DNA of 62,476 bases from Bacteroidales bacterium. GTDB taxonomy: Bacteria > Bacteroidota > Bacteroidia > Bacteroidales > Paludibacteraceae. The stretch's first letter is position 1; the number at the start of each line of letters is the position of its first letter. The notes beneath the pieces were generated by a model. It saw nothing but the letters and a program-made list of their open reading frames with translations. It ran no database searches and was not told the DNA's origin. Location: NCBI GenBank assembly GCA_900769555.1, contig CAAGHA010000084.1, forward strand, positions 1 to 62,476, in the 5' to 3' direction. Positions 33,213 through 46,100 of the stretch are shown here, piece after piece. A program made the position numbers and the translations under genes.

Positions 33213-35713
33213 GATTTAAACTCTTTAATATAACATGGAATAGCTTTTATTATACTATTGCCATTTTGTTTCATTAGATTCTGCAATCTACCCTTTTCCT
33301 CCTTGTCCGTAGTAAAAGTACAATACTCCTCTTTGCTTACCTCAACACCATAAACCGCACAAAAATTTCTCAGAGAAATAAATACCTCTTTATAGCGAGA
33401 ACGAGAAGAAAAGTTCAGATTGTTATTAACCGAAAAAAGTATGTTCTGTTCCTTTGCTGAAAGCGCAAAAATCTCTTGAATAATAGATACCTTCTCCTTA
33501 AAATCCCTTAAATCCAATAAGATTTTACAATGAGACTGAGTAATCATAATATCCTTTATAAACTTGTTTCCAACCAAGTCATCAGGCTCTTGAGTTACAA
33601 TTGCTATTTCACCAAAATGTTTACGAGCAGTTCTATAAAGATAACCAATAAACGTTGCCATTCCCTCTTTTGCAATTGCCTGCCATGCCTCCTCTATCAA
33701 CATTAATTTCCGCTGGTCAGAAGGCAATCTCCTAATTTTATCCATAAACGTGGACATTATAATAAGAGTTACAATCGGGAAAAGAGTTTTATTATCTTTT
33801 ATATTATCTAATTCGAAAACAATAAAGCGTTTTTCCAACAAATTCAGTTCAGACTTAGAATTGAGTAAATGACCAAACATTCCCCCCGTTTCAAAAGGTT
33901 TTAATACTTGAATCAAATCATCCACATCAAAGTTCTCAATTCGGACATTTAACTCCTCTTGAATATAAGGCTTAAATGTGTTGATTAAATAATGATAAAA
34001 GGTATCAAAACAAGGTTCAATAGAATAATCATTACAGATAAGATCGACATAGTTATAAATAGCAACCTTAATATGCGTAGATTCTGTATTACTCAATCCG
34101 GCATCGCCTCTCCAAAGTGTTTTTATCAGGGTTAGTAACTGCTCTTTTTTCTCTTCGGAATACTCATAATTTTTTTCAAAAAATGGATTAAATGACAATG
34201 GATTATCTTCAGTATAAGTAAAATACAACCCATCATCTGAGTTTGTCTCCTCAGAAATCATTTTACATAAACCCTGATAGGAGTCACCTACATCCACCAA
34301 GACAACGTGACATCCTTGTTCCCAATATTGCCTTACCAAATTATTCGTAAAAAAAGATTTCCCCGAACCTGATGGACCAATAATAACTTTATTTCGGTTA
34401 TCAATCCAACCTAATTTTTTCGGATAATCATCCAGATCAATCCTTACCGGAATTCCGGATAGTCTATCCGTTAAGAAAATCCCAAAATCAGAATTTTCTA
34501 TCCAATTTTTATAATTAGTGTCAAAGTTTAGAAAACAACAAGCTTGTTCCAAAAAAGTAAGAAATGTGAGTTCTTTAGGGAATTGAGAAGCAGCTCCCGG
34601 TATGCCACCCCAAAACACTTGGGGAACAATTTTCTCAGTTTTGGTTTTAGTACAACAATTCATTTTAGACATTGCCGCATCAACCATTGCATTTTTTTTC
34701 AAAAGGTCATTCCAATTAACATCCCACGTTATAACATTAAACGCACACCGAACCGTTCGTTTTTGTCCCTCATAAGCTTCGTCCAAAAACTCCATATTTC
34801 GCTGTAAATTGATACTATTTAAACGAGATGCATTCGCGAATGCCTGTTGCAATTTCCCCTTTTGTCGAATACTATCCAACGTTTTTTTATCCTCATCAAG
34901 AAAAAAATATTGATTAAAAATATGCTCACAATTCAATAATAATCCCAAATCAGCAGTAAAACTTTGAGGCAATTGAAAATTGGGAGGACTTGACAATTTA
35001 GAATTAATTGAAAAGTTGCAAACCGAAGATGGAGCTGCATCGAGATTAGAGATAGAATGACATGAAACATATTGGTCTCCAACCATTAAGCAGCCATCCT
35101 CCACGTGTAGATCATTCAAAACTGTGCCTTTAGTAAATTTTAAATTAAGATACTTTTCAATAATCCCAAATTGCAAATCATCTCCCAAAAGTTCAATTTT
35201 ATCTAGTTTTCTTGCAGTAATCCCATTATCTGATAAAATCTGGATAAACCGAGAAACCGACTGTGAAAAATCATTCAACCGATTCTCATCCAATTGATCT
35301 TTAGGGATTAACCTGTTTTTACATAATGAAGATAAAACAGAGGTTGTCTCCATATTTGTTTTAGAAGAAAGCGTAATATAAAGAAAAGAGCGATGAGATA
35401 GATAGGGTCTTCCACTAAAATGAAATCTATAAGCTTTACTTAAAAACGATTCTCCGTTAGACTTAATATCACAATTAGAATAAGTATAGATGTCTTGCTT
35501 ATGCAAAATTGTGTAATCCGGAAAATCTCTCATACCAGAAACGAAACACTTGTGCAAACTATCGTATCTGTCCACATCAGACGTAAATGACTCTATTAGG
35601 GTCAATTCCAAACAAATTGTTATATCTGCAGACTTTGATATTAGAAAACCATCATCATATTTCCATAAAGGAAAGATCCTCTCTATCAAATTGCTCTTTA
35701 CATTAAAATTCAT
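33209..35713 (-). CDS. traG: Conjugation ATPase TraG (VirB4 family)
   Basis: This 834-residue protein has an N-terminal TraG/VirB4 region followed by a AAA-type motor. The Walker A motif GPSGSGKS is at 446-453, with KVII just before it. The Walker B region QRKLMLIEEAW lies near residue 670, and GEIAIVTQEPDD is a sensor-like motif. Length is normal and the motifs look intact, arguing that the apparatus is not decayed. VirB4 ATPases power pilus and channel assembly. The coupling-protein ATPase (VirD4/MobC type) is not in the window. Confidence 0.93.
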   Translation of the reverse strand: MNFNVKSNLIERIFPLWKYDDGFLISKSADITICLELTLIESFTSDVDRYDSLHKCFVSGMRDFPDYTILHKQDIYTYSNCDIKSNGESFLSKAYRFHFSGRPYLSHRSFLYITLSSKTNMETTSVLSSLCKNRLIPKDQLDENRLNDFSQSVSRFIQILSDNGITARKLDKIELLGDDLQFGIIEKYLNLKFTKGTVLNDLHVEDGCLMVGDQYVSCHSISNLDAAPSSVCNFSINSKLSSPPNFQLPQSFTADLGLLLNCEHIFNQYFFLDEDKKTLDSIRQKGKLQQAFANASRLNSINLQRNMEFLDEAYEGQKRTVRCAFNVITWDVNWNDLLKKNAMVDAAMSKMNCCTKTKTEKIVPQVFWGGIPGAASQFPKELTFLTFLEQACCFLNFDTNYKNWIENSDFGIFLTDRLSGIPVRIDLDDYPKKLGWIDNRNKVIIGPSGSGKSFFTNNLVRQYWEQGCHVVLVDVGDSYQGLCKMISEETNSDDGLYFTYTEDNPLSFNPFFEKNYEYSEEKKEQLLTLIKTLWRGDAGLSNTESTHIKVAIYNYVDLICNDYSIEPCFDTFYHYLINTFKPYIQEELNVRIENFDVDDLIQVLKPFETGGMFGHLLNSKSELNLLEKRFIVFELDNIKDNKTLFPIVTLIIMSTFMDKIRRLPSDQRKLMLIEEAWQAIAKEGMATFIGYLYRTARKHFGEIAIVTQEPDDLVGNKFIKDIMITQSHCKILLDLRDFKEKVSIIQEIFALSAKEQNILFSVNNNLNFSSRSRYKEVFISLRNFCAVYGVEVSKEEYCTFTTDKEEKGRLQNLMKQNGNSIIKAIPCYIKEFKS

Positions 35714-36023
35714 CTTTCTTACAAATTATCATCGCTTTCACTCGTGTGTCATTTTGTATCCTCTGGTACATTTTTCTTTCACCTCGCTCAATTAATAATC
35801 CATTTTCGCCATATTTAGCATTCAAATAATAGGCACCTCCCACACAGGCTATAACTATAATAGAAACAAAAATTATAGTCACAGAAAATGGTAAAAATAA
35901 ACCGAATACGAAATACATCAATATCGAAAATACAATTCCACCTAAAGCAATAAATACATAAGTTGTTTGTAATCCTTTAAATTCAAAAGAACGTCCAACT
36001 CCTTTGTTTATGGAGTACTCCAT
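35703..36023 (-). CDS. traF: Conjugative transposon protein TraF (DUF4133)
   Basis: This 106-residue protein has two membrane segments (about 22-42 and 46-66). The N-terminus EYSINKGVGRSFEFKGLQ is diagnostic of the DUF4133/TraF family (VirB3-like). It overlaps traG by 11 bp and directly abuts traE. Confidence 0.92.
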   Translation of the reverse strand: MEYSINKGVGRSFEFKGLQTTYVFIALGGIVFSILMYFVFGLFLPFSVTIIFVSIIVIACVGGAYYLNAKYGENGLLIERGERKMYQRIQNDTRVKAMIICKKDEF

Positions 36024-36323
36024 TTAGGCAAAGAAAAAATTCTTAACAACCATAGAAACCACGCATGCGATAACTAAGCCGCCAACCCATCCTCCGATTT
36101 TTTTAGCTGAATCATTGTCTCCGTTAAACATTTTATAGGCTACTACAGCTCCACCAACCAACGCAAACAAACCACATACAGACATAAATAAAGTCAATGC
36201 TGGTGAAATCATTTTATCCAACTGAGTATTGGCAGCCTTTAATGCCTCTGATGCCTGCTTTTGAGGAAAAGCTTCACAAACCACAAACAAAAAACAAATT
36301 ACATTAAAAATTTTCCTTTTCAT
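36024..36323 (-). CDS. traE: Conjugative transposon protein TraE (DUF4134)
   Basis: This protein of 99 residues has a signal-like N-terminus (MKRKIFNVICFLFVVCEAF) and two membrane segments. The DUF4134 pattern is present as ALTLFMSVCGLFALVGGAVVAYK and IGGWVGGLVIACVV. TraE is VirB2-like, the candidate pilin. Met at 36323 is chosen over 36341 because it gives the normal signal peptide. Confidence 0.9.
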   Translation of the reverse strand: MKRKIFNVICFLFVVCEAFPQKQASEALKAANTQLDKMISPALTLFMSVCGLFALVGGAVVAYKMFNGDNDSAKKIGGWVGGLVIACVVSMVVKNFFFA

Positions 36324-36370
36324 TTTTATAAAATTTATCAATTAACTACTATATCTCACATCAAGACCAA

Positions 36371-36559
36371 TTACTTCTCTTCAGTCTTAACTTCAGATAA
36401 TGACTTTTTCTTCCTTACTTTATTGATTGAATCTTTATCGCCAAATAAAAAGCAAACACAAACCGACATCACAATATCTACGCAAACACAAACAACAACA
36501 TTGACGATTAGGAAATCAGACCAACTTATTTCTGATAGTCCAAACATATTTATTTCCAT
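36371..36559 (-). CDS. Small membrane protein at the head of the tra operon
   Basis: The frame from Met at 36559 gives 62 residues with a hydrophobic, cysteine-containing segment (about 14-38) and a basic tail (KVRKKKSLSEVKTEEK). It lies between a good promoter (36669-36699) and traE, so it would be the first product of the transcript. I recognise no family; canonical traC and traD do not match by size. It could be non-coding. Confidence 0.4.
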   Translation of the reverse strand: MEINMFGLSEISWSDFLIVNVVVCVCVDIVMSVCVCFLFGDKDSINKVRKKKSLSEVKTEEK

Positions 36560-36668
36560 TTTTATAAGAACTCTCTCCAGAACTCCTTCTCTACTCACTT
36601 AATATAGTCACTCAATATCACAAACAAAAACCTTCACATCTAACTTTGACTCTCTCATCTTTCGAGTG

Positions 36669-36699
36669 CAAAAGTATAAAAAAAATTCAAACTGACAAA
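36669..36699 (-). promoter_or_regulatory. Promoter of the tra operon
   Basis: On the minus strand TTTG (36696-36699) precedes TACTTTTG (36669-36676) by exactly 19 bp. It gives the tra genes a start site separate from the giant-protein operon. Confidence 0.7.
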
Positions 36700-36886
36700 A
36701 TAAAATAACATTGTTTTACTATTTTTATTAAATTTATTTTTATAACATTATCTATTTTAATGAATTATTTCTTATATTTATATTTATTATATGATTTATT
36801 TTACAAATTTGACTTTTTTATATGTTTTTGATTATTCAAAATCCATTTAATAAAAATCCATCTTAATTCCCTCTTAAAGCATCGGA

Positions 36887-36937
36887 GAATTTCAAACAGA
36901 TTTAATTTTCCTTACGGATAAAAACCGTCTGAAATTC
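36887..36937. other. Hairpin downstream of the giant gene
   Basis: GAATTTCAAAC (36887-36897) and GTCTGAAATTC (36927-36937) form an 11-bp stem with one G-U pair on the minus-strand transcript. There is no T-run, so it is at best a weak terminator or an mRNA end stabiliser. The remainder of 36600-37132 is very AT-rich and shows no gene beyond the tra promoter. Confidence 0.4.
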
Positions 36938-37132
36938 CCTCCTGCTACAAGAAATAAATACGTAAATTTAAAAACCTTATAGATTCTTTGCTTTGAGCCT
37001 CATTGAGAGAGTTTTTGGGTAATCAAAAACTATCGTCATAATAGCGAATGAAAGAAATCTAAAAGAAAACCTCAAAGATGCTACTACATAATTGAAATTG
37101 AATAAAAGGAACTACTTCCTGTCATACTTATC

Positions 37133-40100
37133 CTATTTCTTTATCACCTTAAACCTCCTTCCTTCAATCTCTAATAAATAATTACCTGGTAACAAATAAT
37201 CAACCTTCAAAAGTGTTGAAGAGTAACCCTTACCTTGTAAAAGAGTTTGTCCCAACAGATTATAAACTCTATATTCAAACTCTCTATTTAGGTAATTAAT
37301 TTCTATCCAATCATCAAACAAAGTTGGATATACTTGCATATCAAATGACATATCATTGTCAAAATTACCCTCACAATAGTCGTCGGATATAAAGCCAACA
37401 CCTGTTTTTGCATTCCTAACACTTTCCCATGGAATGTAAAGTGCCGATGATTCAACGGTATCACGACATCCATTTTCTGATACTGCATACATTTTTACCG
37501 TATATCTTCCTCCGGTGTAGAAATAAGAAAGCGGATTTTCTTTGTATGAATAAAGACCTTTGGCGCTTAAATCCACATCTCCAAAATCATCATAATCTTT
37601 TGAATCAATTAAGAGCCAACCGATCGATTGTAACTTTTTCTCCGTCGTATTAAAGAATTGAACCAATGCTCCTTGCTCAATCTCAACATTATCTGTTGTA
37701 GCATGGTATCTAATATCATTGTTTTGAGTTAATACAGAAAATTCAAAATCTGCTTTAAATAATTCAAAATCTAATAAATAAGTCTTTACTGAAGAAAGCC
37801 CTGTTTTCTCTGACACTCTTTCTATCTGTAATTCTATCGGACGAGAAATATTTTTTAATGTAATTACAAAATCTCCCACGGGTTTAATCAATTCTCCTTC
37901 GGAATACTTTTTCAAATGAAGATAAATATCATCGTACCCGTTCAAGCGATATGAATAGGCTCCAGAACAAGTTGGCAACCCCGAATAACTTAAATAATCA
38001 CCAATCCTAAGCTGACATTCATCCCCTACACACAAAGCATTTTGTATAATTTGGATCTGTTCGTCAAGAATCATCGGAACATCATTCAGAGTCAACAATT
38101 TAAATCCTTCTGAATAGGTCGTTCCGCATAAATTTTCTGCTACCAACCTATAATATCTAACATCAAAACTATCTTGAATTTGAATGGATAGAATTGTATC
38201 TCCATTAATCTGTATTGGTAATGAAATCTTCTCCCAATTTTCATTATCATCGCTCACCTGCCAGTAAGCATTGTATGCATCTTTAATTGTTGCTAGTAAA
38301 ATAATTTCGCTGTCGGAAGTTTTTTCTGCAAAATATTCAGACAATTTTAATCCTCTTTCTGAAAAATATGAAGAGTCTTGCTGCGTAATAATCTTTCCAA
38401 CAGTCGGCTCTTCCACCAAAGTAACCAGAACTTCATTGCTATACAAGAGATACTCTCCAGAATAGGTTACACGTCTATACCATGTTTTAACCTCAATAGG
38501 ATCCGGCTTATACTCTTTTGTCGTTGCACCTTCAATGTTCACATACTCCGGTTTAGAGAAATATTCATTTCGATATTGCCATTGATAATGATACACTCCG
38601 GTTCCTCCTTCTACATCCGTGACAACAAAACTTGGTACAGTTACTCCTTTACAAATTTCTATTGAACGGTCACTATGAATACGTCCTCCCCTTAATGGAG
38701 TAATACGATAATCGGAATAACAATCCCCTATTTTTTGAATCTTCAACAATGAGTCTTTGTACAAAGTAGATGTGTATGGAAGTGTTTGTGACCCATAAAC
38801 CATAATCGGCAACTCACCATCTCCCATAAATTCATATCCGGTTGCAATTTCTTTATTTCGTGCATATAAAATAACAGAATCAGAATCATCCGTCAATTGA
38901 GTTATAACTTCTAACGACAATTCTTTTACATAATCGATTGTCTCTACCGGTTTCGCAATAAACGAAAGAGAGTTGCTCCAAAGTGTATCGCATCCATTGG
39001 TTACGCGCCTTTTAACAAACATCGTATCCTCCACTTGTAGGTAAATATCTTTCTTATTTTGCAATAGAATTTGTCTCCACGACTGATTATCAGAAGAGCA
39101 GAACCACGAAAATTCTATATGCTCACCATCATCTGAAACAGAAGGAAAATCGCCTTCAATGAATACTATATTGTGATTGCATGGTGTAGTTTCATGACAA
39201 GAAATTGTATTTCGCGATTCATCCAAAGGGAGTGCCGTATGGGCAATAATGGCTAACGGCTCGCTTTCACATCTGTTATTCATTGAATCTACTACCACCA
39301 AAACAGCTTCAAATTTTTTACTATCTGCCTCAAAACCATCCATTGTAATGGAATATTTTGACTCCTTAAAAGAGCCTTTAAAATTGCCCTCTTCAAAAAT
39401 TTCTATTGAGACACGATTATGGTCATTAGCTTGATATTTCTCCATTATCGAATCAAAATCTGCTTGGGCAATAGAGATGTTAAAGTTCCTATTTTTACAT
39501 TTATAATCGGACAAAAGGAAAAGCTCCTTATCTATTAACTCTATCATCGGTTTAACCTTCACATAAACAATGTTAGATGTATCACTTGAACATAAATCAT
39601 TAACAATACGCCTGTAGTAAACATTTGTCTTCTGTTTTTCGATTTCCAAATCTTTGTCGAAGCTACTCGTTTCAAATAATAGTCCGTCATAAGAATATTG
39701 CCACTCAAAATTTTTGGAACCATTACCACCTGAAACAACACCTCCTTCAATTTTCAAATCGGAATTGTAACACAAAGGATAAGCCGGTCCCGAAATAGTC
39801 TCTTGCGTTAATTTAGGCAGAGAATCAACATCAAAATAGGTGATTGGCGAAGGACAACCCGAAATATTTGATTCGGCTCGAACTCCATAAGAAGTTACTT
39901 CAACAATATCTGATATCCTCTTAATCTCCATCGAATCTGCCACAACAGAAGCCCAACGCATATTCCCTTCTTTGTCTAACATATACCAAGAATGAGTATA
40001 ATCACCCCCCTCATTTTGCACACGGACCAAAACTTCATTGGCATCACAACTTTTATTATCTTGATAGATTTTAGGTGCATTAGGTTGCTCCCAAATTTTT

Positions 40101-43100
40101 ATTTTTATTACGTTACTTTGCACCTCACCACATCCATTATTTCCATCTCTATAGATTGCTTTGAAAAATAGATTATGCGTTGTGGAAAAATCAATTGCTA
40201 ATGCAGTTTGAGTCCGAAGTAATAGGTTCAAATCTATCACTCCTCCATAACGAGTATAATCCTGCAAATCCATAAATTCTTTACCATCAAAAGAATATTG
40301 CCATTTGTATTGGTAACCCAGTCCATCTACTCCACAAACACCTCCTTCAGGCGATGTTGAAGACAATCGAGGGAAAGAATCTGTCGCACAGAATGCGTTT
40401 TTGGGAGATGAACTAGAAATAACACCCGGTACAAAATCATCAAAGAATCTGAGCGTAACCGTATCGGAGAAACAAACTCTTCCACTTTCATTTATTGCCT
40501 TTCGTCTAAACATATAACAAACAACATTTTCTGTAGTAATGGAATTAAGTTTCTCTTTGGATAGATTTAGATTGTTTGCTGATGGTATATCTTTCCATAT
40601 CTTACCCTCACCATCTGTCGCAACTTGCCACTGATATTGAAACTCTCGTTCCACTCCAAATGAAGGAGAGATCATCATTCCGGATGCCGGCATTTTATTT
40701 AAAATTTCATTGAAACTATCTGATTTACAAATTAAATTTTCTCCTATATAGGCAAGTTTTCCTCCTAAACTTTTTGAATAAATAGGAAGCGGGATTTGAA
40801 TCTTTTGAGACATACAACCCTTTTCTGAATCAAACCGCGCAAGGTAAAGCTCAGACGGTGTCTCCTCTGAAATAATGGTTCCAAATGAATATCCTCCCTT
40901 CGATAAAGTATCTGTGAGAGTTGAATTCCCAAACCAATAACAATCGTAAAGTAAATCTCCATATCGAACAACCAAGCTATCTCCATACTCAAATCCATCA
41001 ATAATTTTTTCCCCTTCCGGAGTGATTGCAAACATCGTAATTTCTGAAAAATCCGCCACCTTATTTGATAATGCAACTCTTACATAATCCGAATAGGAGG
41101 TAGAACATCCATCTGAAAAAGCGAACTGAACGTAATAGTTGGTTGATAAATCGGCTAATAACCATACACCTATTGCATCATTTTCTAATCTACTCTTCTC
41201 ATCAACAATCCACCCTCCTTGAGAGAGTTTGTTGCTCGGCAAATATTCTACCCACGTGGAATAATGAGCGGAATACTTATCATACTGTTTGGGTCCATAA
41301 TAACCTGTTTCCCAGAACTTATACAATGAATCAGAAATTTGAATTTTAACTTTAGCAGATTCTCCATAGCAAAAATTATTCCCTCCTTCAACTTGTAATT
41401 TCCCTGCTAAACTTTCTCCTTCCCACATTTTTGATTCAACCAAAGAGAGGGTTGGTACAATATATAACGAAACAGTATCAGAACTAATCAATCTCTTCTC
41501 GATAACTCCATTGTTATTAACATCAAAACGAGTCATTCGATAAAACGAAATCTTTTTCTCTAAAGTCCCACCGGTAGAACTATTCGTAAAGAGTGTATGT
41601 TGTAAATTACACTTATCTAAATCAATATCAAATGTATAAACACCTAAACTCTTATTGCTTTCATCAGAATCGTTCACACGATAATACCACTCATAAGTAT
41701 GCCCGTTTAACGAATCCTCTATTCCATCACAAGAGATTTTCCCTGCTTGTGATCCACTACAAATCCAATAATTAGAAGCAGAATGATCATAATTATCAAA
41801 TGTCAAGTGCCCACCATCAACCATATAGGTAGAAATTAAAAGGGTATCTCGATTAGATGACAAACACCCATTTTTTGCCAACAATGCCACATAATAGATA
41901 GTTGGAGAATTCATTATAGAAGGGGTTATAAAGTTCTCCGTCCACCTGGTTGTATCACAAGGGATATTATTCTCATCATACCATACATAATCAACATTTT
42001 GAGTTTTTCCCCACATATTAGCACTCGCGCCATTAGCTACATACGAAGTGTAACCAATATCATCTGACAAAATTTTCACCTCCTCATTTACCCTAACAAT
42101 CACCTCTTGTTTAGGAGTTAAAACTGTACGGCAATTTTTATCGGAAACCAATCTTCTGATTTTGCCGCTTGAATACATTGGATATCTGACATTGAAATTT
42201 TGAGATTCGGCCATGGTTATATTTTTCCATCCCTCATACTCATTTTCAGAATTTAACAAATTAGCCTGCCATTGAAAATTATACTCTCCACTTCCACCTG
42301 AAACAGGATGCCCTTTAATCACACCTATTTCATCTCCATAACACAATTCCATCTCTCCCCAAATATCAATTCCATTGTCTTGTAATGGTTCAAATACCTC
42401 CTTACGAAGAGTGTTAGATAAATAAGATGAACCTTTGTAATCACCAACCGATTTTACCATCGCAAAAAATTCTGTCGATGCCGCCAAATGTGAAAATCGA
42501 ATTTGAGCGGTTGCCCCTAATGCTCCATAATTAAGTGCACTTCCTTCATAACGGAACAATGTTGTATCAATATTCAATGTGTCTAACATCACAAATCCAC
42601 CCATATTATCTGACTTATAATACCACTCGACTTCATATAGACCATCTCCTCCAACAATTGAATTCAGACTGAATGTAAAGGGAGTTTCATCTGATTTGCA
42701 AACCGGTGTTTGATTATTGACAAACAAGGGATCTGCAACCAATTGCGCATAACTCTTAAATCTAAATTCTACAGTATCCGACAAACAATTACCTTTCCCC
42801 TTACTTTGTTTGTAACCATAAATTGTATTTTCTCCGATAAATGGACCTTCAATTTCCACCGGATTCCCTTCAATCCAACCCTCTTTCAATTCTGCATCTT
42901 TAGTCCAATAATAAGTACTATTGTAATCATTTCTAACAACTAAACGAACAGCTGACAACCCTTTAATATCATTGTATATCAAACTATTAGATACCATAAT
43001 ATCTTCAGAGGAAAACGTTACGCCTTCATTGAATTTTAACCAAATATTGTTTTCAGAATAAAACTCCTTACCACTACATTTGTCTGTCACACCTAATCTG

Positions 43101-46100
43101 AACATCGTACTTGAGTGATAATTACTCAAATCAATAGTACACTCATTTGAGGTTGTTCCTACAGTTGCACCCTCAACAATTACCTCTTGCCACTCATTAC
43201 TACCGGCTACCATTTGGTACCATTGATAGGATGCTGCGTCATCTATTGTTGTCCCTAACTTCATTGTCAACTCTCCATCTAACCCCTTACACACATAATG
43301 AATTGTTTTTTCACTTCCATCAACAAATAAAATGTCGCCTACATGAAGTAATGATTTGCCCGTCACTTCAAAAACATTGCTACTAACAGATACTTTCCGA
43401 CCCTCAATTTCATAGGTTAATTTTGCATAATATCTATCTATTGTTCCTGTATTTGCCTCTATTGTTATATTTTCTCCAGTCCCAATATTAGCCCACTGAT
43501 TTTGTTGATTACCCCTATACCATGTGTAAGAAACATTCTTCATAACCAATGGTTGATTATTGTAAAGAGGTAATGCTGTAAGTGATAAAATTATCTCTTC
43601 TCCTCCACAAGTTGTGGTGGGTAATAATCCCGACAAATTTGACTCTATCATCGGCATGCCATCAAATCCTTCACTTAAAGGAATTGCAACCGTATTGTGA
43701 GAAATACAACGTTTATTACTAGAACCAAAACGAGTAACAGCCAATGATGCAAGATTATTTATAAAATCAGAACTTTCTAATTGCACATTAAGTGTTCCAT
43801 CAAAAATGGTTGGAACCCCTGCTACTAACAATGAATCTCCTAACCTCAACTCATTGGAAGAATTTATTGGGTGAAAATTTAGTAACACCTCTTTGCGTTT
43901 CCCTCCCAATAAATCACTCTCCTCTATAAACGCCGGCGTAGAAGAGAGAGTGAAAGAGAGATTATCTTCTACTTCTAAATACCGACTTTCCTCTACTTGG
44001 TATGCTGTGGAGTAAATACAATTTTTATCTGAAATTCTAACTTTTATCTCTTGCATTCCGGCAGTATCAACAGATGGAAGATGTAGGTTATTATTGGTAG
44101 AGTCTAATCCCAAAATAGGAATACCGGATAAACTCCATTGGTAATAATACTCCCCACTACCTCCTGCTGCTTTTACATTTAAATCTACCCCCTCTCCAAA
44201 ACATATCTTTTCTTCCGATAGAGATACTTCTACATAATCAATTTCTCCCAACGTTTTAACATATACCGTATCAGAAACCCTCCTACAGTTATTTAAATCC
44301 GATGAGATTCTAACCACACGATACAATTGTTGTGGAATATTAAAATGGGTTCCTGTACTGATTAATGATGAATAATTCTTATTGATATTTGCTCCATTAT
44401 TTACATTCCAAACATACGTAATTTCTGGATTTTCTTCTGGGACAATCTCATCTGCAATTGTAAGTGGAGATGATGCACAAACAAAAAAGGTATCTCCTTC
44501 TATCTTTGTTCCTTGACTATTCTGAACTTCAACAACTAATTTGCTATGTGACAAAGAATTATCCATCTCAGAATTATCAATTCTAAACTCTTTTTCTTGT
44601 TTACACCCCCTATCTGAAAGGACAAAAACTGAGTAAGATTTTGAGCCATTTTGTGGCAACTTAATCTTGTTACAACTAATTCCCCTTACAGTATCAATTT
44701 GATTAAGATTATCAGATAAAAAGACAAATCCATAATCACTCTCCTTAAATTTTGGTGAATTGATATGAATTGACACATTCTCCCCTCGAACCATACAATC
44801 TCCGTAAACAACGGAAAGATCTTTCAATAAATTACTATAAGGTTTTACTAATATCGAATTTTGAGAATAAATTTTCTCCCCACAATCTTCGATATAAGCC
44901 TTTACAATAATTGTGTCAGTTACATAAAAATTAGATAATTCATGATGAGAAATTTCTGTCGTATCATTCGTCTTACTTACGTAAAAATAAAAAGGATGCA
45001 TATCATAAATCCCTTGTTGCTCCAACTCTTGCTTGTTCTCTAGTCTTATATCAAAATCAAGAGTACTTTCATAACATACATTTAAACTCTCTTTTTCTTC
45101 AGAATTTACCTGTACGGAAAAAATCGGTGTTGATCTTGGTTTAACTTTTAATACATTACTTATGCCGGTAATATAACTTTCCGTATCATTGATATCTATG
45201 TGTGAAATACTCTTTCTTCTGATGTAATAGGTAGTATGCGTCGGCATATTCCATACTCCCTCATCCAAACTTTCAGTAACTACAAATTTCCCATCAGATG
45301 TAAGCATATTCATCCACGTCTGATTGTCAACAGAATACTGCCACTGATAACTATATGTCCCCTCTAAGCCATACCCTCCTAATACCTCTGAACCAACAAT
45401 ATGAGGAGATTTATCAGAACGACATAAGTACTGCACCGAATCTTGTCCGTTTAGTATATTTTGAGCAAATGAAATTATGTTATTGTATAAATTCTCTTTA
45501 TAAGAAATTGATAAATAAATGGGAACACTTTCGCAATAAGTTGTATTCTTATTATCCACTTTAACAATTTTAATTCCCCTCTCAATATTTTCTTTATACC
45601 ACTTTTTATCTTTAATCGTTGAAGATATTAAATGTCCATTTGAACCAATGGGTTTTCCCTCATCCCATATATATAAACCATCAGAATCCTTCTGGTCGGT
45701 AAGATAGTAAATGTAATAACGGACATTCGGTTCATTATCCTCAATAAAAAGCGTAAAATTCCCTTGCGAAGAGATCTTTAGATCATCGCTTAAACCTATA
45801 GTCGCATTAGTAATTGATGCACCAACAACAGAAATATCCTCTTTCGATAATTCTGGTTTTAGATTAACAGTCAGCGATTTATCGAACTGAATTGAATTGT
45901 TGCATCCATCTTTAATGACAAGAGAGATATGTTTTGAATCTTGCAATTCTTCATAAAACGGAATTATAAGATCAGTCGCTGTATATTGACCATTCAACCC
46001 AACAATATTTGACTCTACTGAATAATCGAACTGATTCTTTTTATCTTTCAATACCGAACTATATACCTCACTGTTTTTCGGATAAAATTGCAATTTTAAA

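Noticed and set aside
36261..36602. 113-codon plus-strand frame over the traE upstream region.
   Set aside because: Composition is low-complexity Thr/Ser/Ile and it is antisense to the tra promoter transcript.
28248..36699. An integrative conjugative element with ends within the window.
   Set aside because: No integrase, relaxase, coupling protein, excision gene or flanking direct repeat was seen; the flanking family B element at 28054 has no matching partner on the far side.
36985..37090. Possible fourth family A element (CTTTGAGCCTCATTGAGAGAG ends resemble family A, and CTCAAAGATG recurs).
   Set aside because: Only short, scattered matches and no terminal inverted repeat could be placed; similarity may be chance in AT-rich DNA.
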